Below are positions 34,235 to 44,830 of a DNA stretch of 64,000 nt, piece by piece. Under the pieces are notes generated by a model. That model saw nothing but the letters and a program-made list of their open reading frames with translations, had not been told where the DNA came from and ran no database searches. Origin of the DNA: Calocera cornea HHB12733 (lineage: Eukaryota > Basidiomycota > Dacrymycetes > Dacrymycetales > Dacrymycetaceae); contig KV424068.1 of assembly GCA_001632435.1 (NCBI GenBank), positions 1 to 64,000 on the forward strand, read 5' to 3'. The translations under genes were made by a program, and so were the position numbers. How positions within the stretch are numbered: the stretch's first letter is position 1; the number at the start of each line of letters is the position of its first letter.

Positions 34235-35825
34235 TCTTCCTGCAGTTGCCAAGTGTTGAGAGCAGGAAGGACAAGGGTCAAATTGAGAGAGTCGGGCATG
34301 AAATGGGGGCCTTTATATGTACCTACCTACCTTAGGAAATACTGCATGGGAGGGCTTACGCGTCGCTGTTAGCAGAAAGATTCGCCCTTCTAAAGCCGCA
34401 TATTCAAAGGCCGGAGAGCCGAAACCATACTAGTAGGAACCCTCAGTGGGCATGCCTTGACGAATTGATGACTCCGATCAGTGCCTCATGGCCTGCAATG
34501 CGGCGACAGGAGGTAGAGTCATGTGTGAGACGTGACTCGCTCAGAAGACAGCCGCGGAGATATGATGGTTCATGCAATCTTGGACCATCGCTATGTAATC
34601 TGATTGGGAGACGATTTTGTCAAGAGGTCCACGTACAGTACTCGGTGCACGTTTATCAAGGTGCCGCATGGGCATGGATGCGGATAGCCAGTGAAAAGTC
34701 CAGTAAGTTGCCTGCTTCCTTCGAAACAATCCACGTCAGGGTAAGCCCTGCCTGGAACATTGTCCGCAATTCCATGCTTCTCAATTCATAGTAAGTGACT
34801 AAGTAATTCATAGTAAATGAGCAGAAGAAGAACACATGGAAAAGCGAGGGAACAGCCGGAGCACCCCACTGCAGAAGCCCACCGCCAGTAACATTTGATT
34901 CCGTAACTAGATCCAATGTCCCATGTGAACCGGGGGATAGTGAGCAGTGTGCCAGAGCTCTTCCCTTTGGAGCTGTCGAATCATTCAAAGCGGGCGTTGA
35001 CAGCGAAGGGCTATTGGAGCACTCTTCGTTGTGGCTCCAACGAGCGGTAGAGTTCGGGCCGATATTGAACCGAACCTGCTTCTCGCGGACGTGTGTGATG
35101 TCATCGACCGATCCGGCACGCCAGATCTCCGGTTCGCATTTTCTTAGTGGGAATAAGATAGTCGTCATTGGGAGAAACGAGACGCCGAGAAGGCATGAGC
35201 AGGAAGACAAGACAACGTTAATATCAGTAAAACAACTATGGGAAACGGCGAAGGATGAAGGCACAGGGAGAAGAGAACCCGCGTCAAGGGGCTCTCTGGA
35301 TGTATCGCATGAAGAGGGTGACATACGCAGGTGCAACATGAGATGGTCCAGCGCATATATGCGGACAGGAAAAGGGCGCGAAAGCGCCGGAGACTAGAAC
35401 GAGAACGTATGCTTTGTGCGGAAAGGATACAAACAGCAGAACGAAGGAAAACAGAGACAACAGGGGGAAACGTTGAGGGGATTGCGGTGGTGGTTGGGTG
35501 GTGATTGAGGGCATTATTGGTGCGGATTCGGGTTGCGTTGCGGGGAAGATTGCGGGGGACGATGGGGTTACGTGCAATGTACAGTAAACAGAACGACCGG
35601 GTTGAGGAGGAAAGAATACAGCGGATGGGAGGGTCCCTGTATGCGCTTCACTTTGCGAACATTGAAGATATGAGTAGTGTAGGTCGGCGCGTCGAGATAT
35701 GAACGCATCGGCGGAGGAATGTATTCGCATCCATCCACTAAGCTGTGGAGGGAGAGGCAGATACATTAGTGCGATCCGAGGCGAGCACGAGCACGAGCAC
35801 TGACCGGTCACGCAGTGCGCTCGGC
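34235..35825. other. Intergenic region without supported gene
   Basis: This holds the F-box gene promoter and the REG1-like gene's 3' side. Two minus-strand open frames (about 34656-35339 and 35284-35829) have no domain, no ordered composition and no consistent splice partners, so they are not called. Confidence 0.45.
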
Positions 35826-38228
35826 TCACCGCCGCTCGGCCGAAGCAGCGATCGCGGCCTCCGGGCTGCCCCAGAGTGCGCCAAAGCCCCTGCTCACCGC
35901 GCCTGCCGCGCGGCTGAGCAGGCCGTCCTCGCCCGCGAGCATGCGTACGTTGCTCCCGCTCGTGCTGCGGTGCAGCCCCCCGCCGCTCATGGGGATGCTC
36001 ATCGGCGGGGAGGGGTTCGGGTCTGCTGGGCTGGGAAAGCCATGCGAGCTGGTCTGGCTTGTGGGCGAGCCGGAGCCGCGCCCGGCCAGGGAAAATGACA
36101 TGGTGGGAGAGGTATCGATCGTCACGCCCGGTCCTCGTGCACGTAGACTTGTGGGTGTCGGCCCGACGGGTGTATTCGGTAGTGAGGATGTCGACGCTGA
36201 CTGACGGCCACGCGTAACGCGCGGGGAGAGCGAACTGTTGTTCGAGCTGCTCGAGGAGCTCGATCCGGAGGGTATGGCGAGGGAGACGGTCGCGGCGGCT
36301 GCGCGCTGGTCCCTTTCCTCGGGCGGGCTGCGCGTGCTACTCCTGCCGCGCGGGACGTCGCCCGCAACAGGCTGGGGCGAGCTCGTCCCTGTCCTGCCGA
36401 GCCGGCGCTCCTGCCCGACGGGGCGGTCCTTGAGGATGCTCTTTGAGCTTGGGCCGGCGCGAGGTGACACCGGGCTTTGTACGGATGAACCAGAGCCGCT
36501 CCTCCCGCGCCCGGAGACGGCACCGTTCGAGTGCCTCCGTGCGCCCACAGGGCTGGATACGACCACATTGCCTGGGGACTGGACCTGCTGACGCCCACGG
36601 CTACCCCTCGTGTCCGAAACGTATTCTTGGCCGACGCCATAGTCCGCTTGTGGCTGATAATGGTGCCCATGCGAGCGCTGCGGCTGCACGGAGAAGTAAT
36701 CGATATGCATCGCGTCGTTGTCGTCCTCGAGCTCGTCCTCCTCCATGATTCCGCCGTTAGAGCTCTCGCCCGCGCGGCCGCGCCAGGTTGTGCGCCCGCC
36801 GCGCAACTGCACCTCGCGCTCCTTCTCCGTCCGCTGCAAGGGCAGGTCATCGTATCCCTGGCTGATGTAGCCTGGGCTCAGCGGGCCAGTCTGCGCAGGA
36901 GCGATCCCGTCGATTGCAATGCCTGGCGGGAGGACGCATACAAGCGCGGGGCTCGGCGAGGGGAAGTTGCCCGTCGACTTAAGCACCGTCGGTGCAATCT
37001 TGCGGATCGTCAGCGGCTGGCTCGTCGCGCTCGACGTCGAGTCGTTGCGTATTGGTGCTGGCCGTGCGCCTGGGCCGAGCGGGGTGATAGCTGACGGTGA
37101 GGAACTCGCCGAGGAGGAAGAAGAGGCCACCGGCGGCTCGCCCCTGCGCTTCGTTTTGAACGTGAGATAGTCGTCGTCCTCATGGTCCCGATCGTATCCC
37201 ATATCCCGCTCGTGGTTCTGCGTCTGCGCCCAGGCGTAGTCATACTCGTCCTCGTCCATCATGTCCACGTCGACGGGGCGCATCCCGCCCACGTGGTCGA
37301 TGAACATCCCCCTGCCCTTGGGCGAGCCCTGCTCGGGCGGGTATGCCACGCACTGCTCGACAAACGTGTTGAAGCTGATGTGCTTCTTGCCGTCGTCCGG
37401 TCGGCGGTCGCTCGCGGTGAGCGAGGTGTTCGAGCCGGAGCCCGACCCGGGCGAGGAGTCGGCCCCAGCGAGCTCGCCAAAGTGCATGGCGGAGCCGGGC
37501 GAGCCCCTACGCCCGCCGAGCTGCCTGCGCGTCGTCGTGGCCGAGTCACTCTTTGTGTGCGTGAGCCGAGGTCTGTTGGCACGGGTATATGCCGCCCCTG
37601 TATTTACCTGGTGGCCGGCGCCCACCCCGGCGTCGGAAAGCTGCTCATCGCTGTCCACTGCGGCGGTGTCGCGCCCGCTGTCGCCGTCCGAGTCGCGCAG
37701 GTACGCGTTGGAGAATGAGCGCAGCATCTCGGTGACCGTGCGCTGCTTGAGGATGGGTTTGGTAGGTTTTGTGACGCGCGAGGGCATCTCGCTTGCGTGC
37801 CGCTCGGGCAGCGGCCGCTTGCCCGTGCGCTGCTGCTCCAGGTCCAGCTTGTCGCTCAGCGTCGCCTGCTTGGGCGTGGGGACCGGGTCTGCGGCTTCGT
37901 GGAGCGGGCCGTACAACCAGGTCACGTCGCTGTCCTTGAGCCAGTTGAGGGTCTCTGGCGATATGGTCTTGAGGTGGTTGCGCTGCTTCCACCACGTCCT
38001 CCACGAGGCGTTCTCGAGCCTAGTCCCGTTCAGGATCTCGTTCTTGTGCCTGGTCATGCTGCGCCATGACGCCCACACGTCCTCTTCCTCCCACTCGTGT
38101 GAGAGGTAGTCGACGCATATACGGGGTACACGGGTGTTGACGTCTGTGTCGTCCGGAGCTGGGAGGCGCTCGAGCATCCTTGTCGCGGCGGAGAGGGTGA
38201 CGGACGAGCCTGGGATGTATTGGGCCAT
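35826..38228 (-). CDS. REG1-like regulatory subunit of protein phosphatase 1
   Basis: A single 800-aa exon. In yeast, Reg1 directs the phosphatase Glc7 to Snf1 in glucose repression. The DUF1752 block is clear at about residues 35-110: VDYLSHEWEEEDVWASWRSM, TRLENASWRTWWKQRN and LNWLKDSDVTWLYGPL. The PP1-docking region KHISFNTFVEQC, with the RVxF-like core, is near residue 284. The rest is Ser/Pro/Gly-rich and disordered with many possible phosphorylation sites. The lack of introns in so long a gene contrasts with its neighbours. The assignment to the Reg1/Reg2 family is strong; the physiological role is inferred from yeast. Confidence 0.85.
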   Translation of the reverse strand: MAQYIPGSSVTLSAATRMLERLPAPDDTDVNTRVPRICVDYLSHEWEEEDVWASWRSMTRHKNEILNGTRLENASWRTWWKQRNHLKTISPETLNWLKDSDVTWLYGPLHEAADPVPTPKQATLSDKLDLEQQRTGKRPLPERHASEMPSRVTKPTKPILKQRTVTEMLRSFSNAYLRDSDGDSGRDTAAVDSDEQLSDAGVGAGHQVNTGAAYTRANRPRLTHTKSDSATTTRRQLGGRRGSPGSAMHFGELAGADSSPGSGSGSNTSLTASDRRPDDGKKHISFNTFVEQCVAYPPEQGSPKGRGMFIDHVGGMRPVDVDMMDEDEYDYAWAQTQNHERDMGYDRDHEDDDYLTFKTKRRGEPPVASSSSSASSSPSAITPLGPGARPAPIRNDSTSSATSQPLTIRKIAPTVLKSTGNFPSPSPALVCVLPPGIAIDGIAPAQTGPLSPGYISQGYDDLPLQRTEKEREVQLRGGRTTWRGRAGESSNGGIMEEDELEDDNDAMHIDYFSVQPQRSHGHHYQPQADYGVGQEYVSDTRGSRGRQQVQSPGNVVVSSPVGARRHSNGAVSGRGRSGSGSSVQSPVSPRAGPSSKSILKDRPVGQERRLGRTGTSSPQPVAGDVPRGRSSTRSPPEERDQRAAAATVSLAIPSGSSSSSSSNNSSLSPRVTRGRQSASTSSLPNTPVGPTPTSLRARGPGVTIDTSPTMSFSLAGRGSGSPTSQTSSHGFPSPADPNPSPPMSIPMSGGGLHRSTSGSNVRMLAGEDGLLSRAAGAVSRGFGALWGSPEAAIAASAERR

Positions 38229-39056
38229 GGTGGCCGGGATGGATGGGAGGGTGCTATGGTGCTATTGCGGCGGTGGTGGGTGGGCGGTGACAAAGCGGGA
38301 CGGTGGGTGGGTGGGTGAGTGTGGGGTTATTAATCTGCGCGGGTGTGGGAAGCGCGGGGAGGCGGGGGAGAGGGAAGAGGGAAGGCGAGGGGGGATGACG
38401 ACGCGCTGGTGGGGGGGAGGAGTGTGGTGGTGTCGTGGATGGAGTGAGGTGAGAGGGAGGGGAGGGGGTTGTGAGGGAGGGGAGGGCTGCTGGGAGAGGG
38501 AAGAAGCGAAAGTGGTGCCGGCCGAAAGTGCGGGCTGCTAGTCTGCCCCAGCCAATGGCCAATCCGGGTCAAGGGCGGGAGCCGCGAGGGCGGGGGCGAG
38601 CAGCACCGATGCGATGCTGTGAGTGGGTCTGCCTCCCTCTGAGCGTGCCCTAAGCTCGAGCAGGCCGGTCTACAACACAGGATGAATGGGATTTGCGCCC
38701 ACCATCCAGGACGGTCATCCGATCCCCCCCGCGCCATTTTGGCCCCGCCTGCTGCTTTTGCACCCGGATGCGCCCGGCCCGAACCCCTCCCTTGCACGCC
38801 ATTACGGAAACGAGGAACGGACAGGTCCCTTTCACCAATCACACGCGCCTTATAGGGTGGGTCTCGTCACCAGACCACGCATGGGTCTCTTACCTAATTG
38901 CCAAATCATTTTCGACTCTCAGTTGCGACGCCAGCCATTTTCAATCTCAGCACTGTTCCCGTTCACCGGCTATTTCAGCCCCTCCTCCTCCCGGTTAATC
39001 GCCCATAGATCTCAGCTTCCATATGTTATCACTATTCGTCTCATTGGATGCCTGCG

Positions 39057-39125
39057 TTATCCTAAGATATCTATTATCTTACGATATCCATTATCTTACG
39101 ATATCTATGATCTTACGATATTCGC
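39057..39125. repeat. Cluster of TATCTTACGATA-type palindromes
   Basis: Near-identical 12-mers of the type TATCTTACGATA recur about every 20 bp (three clear copies plus decayed flanks), in the spacer between the REG1-like gene and the 3' end of the tail-anchored-protein gene. The same palindromic family, with TATCGTGCGATA as the best form, recurs at 42.9, 60.9 and 63.97 kb. Confidence 0.7.
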
Positions 39126-39216
39126 TATCCCGACCGACTGTGAGAATCGTGCAACAGCATACATTGTCAACATAGCACTCAGTAGCGACATGGATGGAGT
39201 ATCCGGTCTAATCAGT

Positions 39217-40784
39217 CTACAACTCATTCTTAGGGAAGCTTGAGGCCAGCGTAGTGACATTTGCCCCCAACGACACAACCTGAGCGATTTCCTGCTCCCA
39301 ATTCGTAATTTCGGGCAATAGCCAGGGCGCTTTGAGGAGGATGATAGTCAACACTGAACAAGCGGTAAGTCATGATCCATACTGCCGGCAGACAGACTCA
39401 CCGCTGACCACAACAATCGCCAGCGCAACCAGGACCGTCCTTTTGTGAGCTGTGGCGAAATCGCGCCCGGCGCGATACGTTGCTTTAGTCCCTCTCTTCA
39501 CTGCCGACCAGCCCATCCTCCCCCACTTTCGCGTCCCCACCACCATATTCGATATCCCCTTCTTCGCGCCCTGCTTGAGTACACTGGCGTTGTGCACGAG
39601 TGTGCCGAAGAACATCGCCGACGGCGGCATGCGCTTCCGATTGGCCTTCGACCACCGCACTTGCTTAACCGCCCACCACCCTCGCCAAGCTGCTTTCCAC
39701 TCGGTATACCCCAACTTCCACTCCTCGACATCACTCATGCTCTTCGCGGCCACCTCCCACTGCGCCTCCGTCTCATCCCCATGCCTCTTCACAGCGTTCA
39801 AGACTCCCCTGACAATGCGGCGCTCTTGTTCTTTCTTCTTCTCCTCCTTCGTTGCAAAGTAGTAGTTCGCAAGACGAGGGGCATTAACGTCGATCTTGTC
39901 GAGGTCGATCCCATACACTGCAGCGAGGATCCTTTTCGCAGCTTTCTTGTATTGTACCTCCAAATCCGTCAGTAAAGCCGTTCATACGGGTGCTAACGAT
40001 CTCCCGCAGTACCTAGCAAGGCACTGCCCGACCGAGAACTCACCTGTGGTATATCTTCCCCCTTCTCCTTCTTCTCCTCATTCTCTTCCTTCCCATCTTC
40101 TACCTCTGTCCCACCCTCCAGCTCTTCCACCCCTTCGCCCGATACAGCGTCTCCGCCCCCTTCCCCTCTCGTCTCACCTCGCGCATGAAGGTAGTCCGTC
40201 AGGGCCCCTCCAATCGCGCGGTCGCCGTCTTCCTCTACCAGACCTTCGTCCACCCAGACCGAAGTAGACCTCCTATGCTTTCCTCGCAGACCATGCGATG
40301 CTGAGCGACGGTGGCGGTAAGACGTGCTCGCGACGTGGTGGCCGAGCATCACGGCAGGGACGAATGTATGCCCGTGCCTCGCGATGTGAGCAGCCGTGGG
40401 CTTCTTCATACGCTCGATCGAGTCCACATTCTCCTCCCCGGTCGACTCCTCCGTCTTCTTCTCCATGTCATAGCGACCTCTCGCCGGCATCGTCCCCACA
40501 CCCGTGGACGCCATCGAGTCTTCGCTGCCGCCCAACGCCTCGTTGACGTACCCGCTATTGTATGCGGGTATGCCGGAAGCGTTGCTGTCTTCTTCGTTCC
40601 CCAGCCCCACAGCATCACCGCCAGCGTCATTGTCTACACTCCTCACAGCGCTGACAATGTCGCCCAATCCGTCCAGCACGGCCCCGACTTCGTCCACTGA
40701 AGCTGAGTCACTGATTAACATTGCCGTGTTGTCAGCGTCGTTGTCCGAGGCGGCCACGTCAGCGCTGCTTCCCGTGTCAGACAT
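39217..40784 (-). CDS. Unknown acidic protein with C-terminal membrane segment
   Basis: Three exons join in phase: 40784-40044, 39957-39402 and 39353-39217, giving 477 aa. Residues 1-250 are acidic, Ser/Gly/Glu-rich and disordered. Residues ~255-400 are basic and Trp-rich (LGYTEWKAAWRGWWAVKQVRW, then Gly/Lys/Arg-rich helices). A hydrophobic segment near residues 430-455 (TVLVALAIVVVSVLTIILL) precedes a short tail, which suggests an integral membrane protein with a large N-terminal soluble part. I do not recognise the family. A GTAAGA just upstream of the frame at ~40890 could be the donor of an untranslated or N-terminal exon, so the start (MSDTGSS) is provisional. Confidence 0.6.
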
Positions 40785-41476
40785 ACTGTCGTTTGCAGTG
40801 TGAAGTACGAGAGTCGGCTGCTTCCAGTCGTCCACAAGAGGGTCCGTCGTCGTCGTGCGAGAGCAAGGAGGGGCGGTGTCGGATCTTACCACACAGGGAT
40901 CTCGCGCTCCTAGCCTAGCGTCTAATCCGCAGTCAGCGTGTGTCCTTTTTCGGATTTACCGACACTTACTTAGATCACCCTATTGCTACTGGACATACTC
41001 CTAGCTGACTATTATACTTGATCTTGAATATCGGGTTGGTTAATCCTTTCAGTCCCCGCGCCGAAGCGCCACAATAAAGCAGCGTGGCCGACCCACTCAA
41101 TGATCAACACACCATCCTCTCGTTACATCGCCCACTCCTTCTCCTCTCGTACACCGCCCACTCCTTCTTCTTCAATACATGCAGTGAGTTGTCAACTTCG
41201 ATAGTCGAGCCCATACCATGTAACGTCTGAGCACTTCTCTCATTTCCCCTCAGCGGTGTCAGGGTCAGGCCTTTCAAAAAATTATTGACCCGTAAGGGTC
41301 TTTCTTTACTCAAAAGCTCCAGTGGGCACGAGGCGGTGCAGTCAGCCTCCTGTCGCTCCACCGGCTGCTCTACGTCCTCCTCCTCCCTTGTCACCAACCA
41401 ATACATCCCTAACCAACTCTGAACTACCCACCTCAAATCCCCCCTCTCGCTAGGACCAACGCTCTCCACGGCCTCG

Positions 41477-42656
41477 ATGACCCAAAGTCACCATAAATCC
41501 GTTTGCGAGTACGCGTCCCTCGCGCCTTCCGGCGTTTCGCACACTGACCTATATTGCCTCAGCGTCGCAGACTCTCCTCCCAAACACAACATCCTACAAA
41601 CGACGGAGGTCGCTTTCGACTCACGTGCGCTCATATTCTGCTCTATCTTCTATCCCTACTCATTTATCTTTAGTAAACGGCCAATCTCCCTTCGAAGGTG
41701 TCCAAACTGGCGAGAACCCACATCATCATGACTTCGTCGCTCCCAACGCCGACGCTCTGAGCGAACGGCCCCCCTACCTTACCGAAACCACGGTGTGCGC
41801 CAACGACACACTGTCCTCCGCTTCCCAACCCCACGTCGTCCAGTCTAGCGAACGCTTAGCATACGCCGCCCACATCCCCGTCTCCGTGAAGGGCACGTAC
41901 GCCTCCAACACCCCGGCCGAGGTCGGCCAGCCGAGCCGGGACCTACAAGACGCTACCACCGACTCCGACACTGAGTCCCTCTTGTCCGAACTTTCCTCCA
42001 GTACTGATCAGGAGCAACTTTGTCCTCCCATCATACATTCTGAAGGCAACACATTTCGGCTGGCTCTGGCTGAAGAGCTGCGCGCCGGATTTCGCGTCAT
42101 CACCAATCGCGGCAGCGCGGCCGACCTTGAGAGAATGAAGAACATGGACCCCCGGCTGAATCTTCTTATTCACGGTTTCAAGGACTACCGCGAGAAGACG
42201 GGCATCGTCCCCGAAGGTCAATCTGTCGATCTTTGGGCAGCCTGGCTACATGCGCGCAACTTCGCACAGAGCGAGCTGGGGAAGAGGCGTCGCTTGCTGC
42301 TGGGTGCTTTACATCTTACCTATGATGACTTCTTGGACGCTCTCGCACCGCCCGCATATGACGAAGCAGATCCTCCACCATATCCTGTTCTTCAGCCAGG
42401 CCTGGTGCAACCTCATAACGGTTCCAATGCGACCTTTATTCGTCGCAGCCCCCAGCCCATCAAGTTCCTCCAGCCAGGCTCCACACCTCTGTTTCCAACC
42501 GATCCAGCGATCGGGATTGCCTCCATTTCCCGCTCCTCTGAGAGTCGAGCACCAGCCTCCGATCCTGTCGAGAGCACCGGTATAGACGCGTTCCGTATCC
42601 TAACCTGGTTCCACCGCTGGTATACTTTTTTCCACGCCTTCCTCATGTATGGTTAA
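41477..42656 (+). CDS. Unknown protein with PY motifs
   Basis: The exons are 41477-41624 and 41674-42656, with a 49-nt phase-1 intron, giving 376 aa. A helical region at about residues 160-250 contains FRLALAEELRAGFRVI, RLNLLIHGFKDYREKTG and VDLWAAWLHARNFAQSELGKR. It is followed by LAPPAYDEADPPPYP, which holds two PPxY motifs typical of ligands for WW domains such as those of Rsp5/NEDD4 ubiquitin ligases. The C-terminus is rich in aromatic residues (FHRWYTFFHAFLMYG). No family is recognised. A palindrome array starts about 250 bp after the stop codon. Confidence 0.6.
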
Positions 42657-42902
42657 AGCTTCAACATTCCTTATCCTGTATTGTCCATTCTCGAGGACAT
42701 CGAGCTTCAACCCTTCCCTCACTTTCTGCGAACAGCCGCACACCTTTATATGGCCCTGGGACCTGTGACCTCCCCCTTCTTCCATCCCACTCTTTCACTT
42801 GATGTGCAATTATGACATATTCATACTAGCCCGCATATGTTCAAATTTTATTACCAATATATTATGTTCTCGTGACTAAGTTCATACGCAAATCAACCAT
42901 TG

Positions 42903-43060
42903 CAAATATCGCACGATACATAATATCGCACGATATCTTATATCGTGCGATACAGGATAGCGTAGGATGAAAATTGTCGTGCGATATTGAATATTCGTGC
43001 GATAATGCAGATCGTGCGACATGCTGTATCGTGCGAAACCACTTATATCGTGCGATAATA
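42903..43060. repeat. Array of TATCGTGCGATA palindromes
   Basis: About ten copies or half copies of ATCGTGCGAT/ATCGCACGAT occur in 160 bp, in both sequence forms and spaced 10-25 bp apart. Perfect examples read TATCGTGCGATA. Because each unit is self-complementary and units also pair with each other, the transcript or single strand could fold in many ways. It lies between the PY-motif gene and the accessory island. Confidence 0.8.
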
Positions 43061-44830
43061 GTCTTCCCTCATTTCTCCCCCCTTCGCTATGCACCAGTCA
43101 AAAAGCCCGCGTCTCATCCTTCTCTTCCGGGTGCCATGCACTGGCATGCAGCACTCCTCACTCCACAATCATTCCCACCATCTTGCTATCTATTCCATTC
43201 CACTCATACTTATTTACATGCCTCGTATGTGGATACTGTACGGCTGTGACTACCATCAGCAACAGGTAAACTAGCATTCGTAATGTTGCCCCGAAGTCGT
43301 GTGCCGTTGGTGGAAGAGTCAAGAATTACCCTATCCCTCTCATGAAGCCACATCGGACCACAGTCCGAGGGCTCGGCGCAGTGACTCTTGTGGCGCATCC
43401 GCCCCTCGGCTACAGACTGGTGCTTTCCTCCCCCCTCATACCACGGCATTGCCGTCTCCATCATCACACCCGTCTCTTACATACCGCAACTACGCGTCAA
43501 TCAGACATGAGTGCCGATCATCACCTCATCGGCTTCCGTCCACTCGTGTGGGATGCCCCGCGTCCTCTCGTCAACGGCAGGCTTTTCAATAGTCCCAACT
43601 TACCTGTCGACCTCGTCATCCTTCCTGCCTTGTTGGTGCATCACGTACGCACCGTCTCCTTCCCTTAACGTCGCGGTCTCGCTTATCAAAGCTGGTCCAC
43701 AACGCAGTACCGAACCAGCGTTAGAGTCATGGCATCCGATGGTGTTGAGCTCATGATCGATATACCCGAGGTCCGTTCAACTATGCTGCCCATCGTTCTG
43801 ATCGTCACTCAACCTCTGGCAGGGGTTATACATGATTGGGCCGTACTTGGAGCTGCACGTTTGTATCATACATGATCGTCCCAGCCATGGCGCGCTCGCG
43901 TGGTGGCCTCGTGAGCTGGGCTCTGATATAGGTAATCTCTCTTTGTCCCGTACCTTTTGTCTTCTCTCTCATCAGCGCCCATCAGACCTTGCCGCTGTTA
44001 ATGCCTCGCTCCAGTCCTACCGCCCATAATCTCACAGTTTCTCCGTCTTCGCATTCTCTACACGGTGGAAACATGTTTCCCCTTGTTGCAATATCCATAC
44101 CTCTTATATCCTCATCTCATTCAATGTAACCTGTCTTACCATTACAGTTTCTCTCCTGTACTAAGACAGCCAGTCACTCGATACATGCGTGAAAGCTGTA
44201 AAGGGGATTGGGGGCAAGTAGACAGGCGCGCGTGACGCGATGCACGTGTGGAGCCATCTCTTTCAACCGCGACCATCATCATGTCTCAGCCACCATTGAC
44301 CGGGGAACCGCTGTTTGAAGCTCGTGAACGGAGACACTCGCCCGCACCACTAGCAGTACACTCAAACCACTCCATCACAGCCCTCACGTCGCTCCATATT
44401 ACGCTTTTCTACAACGTACAATGAAAATCATAGTTATGTATCCTATTGACATGGCGAGTCGACTCCCCCATGATACCGGTTTGTCTCTGCGCCCCCCGAA
44501 TCCTTTCCGTTGGCGATGACTCGGAGGATTATACTATATCTGGTCACGTTGTTGGTCTGGAGGGGATCTGCTGGGGAACTATGGTACTCTCCGCACTAAG
44601 GTTCTGCATAGCCACCAGTGGACCCGGTAAGGGTCGCAGTGCATGTCGCCCGATCCGTCTCCTTCGAATTCCTGCCTCCAGCGCCGGTACATTTACAAGA
44701 ATTTCTCATTATGTTTTCTTCTTTACTTTCTACTCAAAATACCTCCACGAGGGAGACATATACCGGTCTAAGCCGCTCCGTTGGCTCTGCTATATTCATA
44801 TCACCTGGTCAAGTCTCCTGACTTGACGCG
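43061..44830. other. Long spacer without recognised gene
   Basis: Open frames of 60-130 codons exist on both strands but show no domain and do not splice into a coherent protein. The composition is less GC-rich than the core genes. It may include decayed sequence at the edge of the accessory island. Confidence 0.4.

Noticed and set aside
34656..35339. 227-codon minus-strand frame
   Set aside because: It has no domain and mixed low-information composition, no phase-consistent neighbours, and lies where 3' and promoter sequence are expected.
42903..43060. Possible CRISPR-like array
   Set aside because: Units are 12-bp palindromes with irregular short gaps and variable cores, there is no constant repeat with unique spacers, and the genome is eukaryotic.
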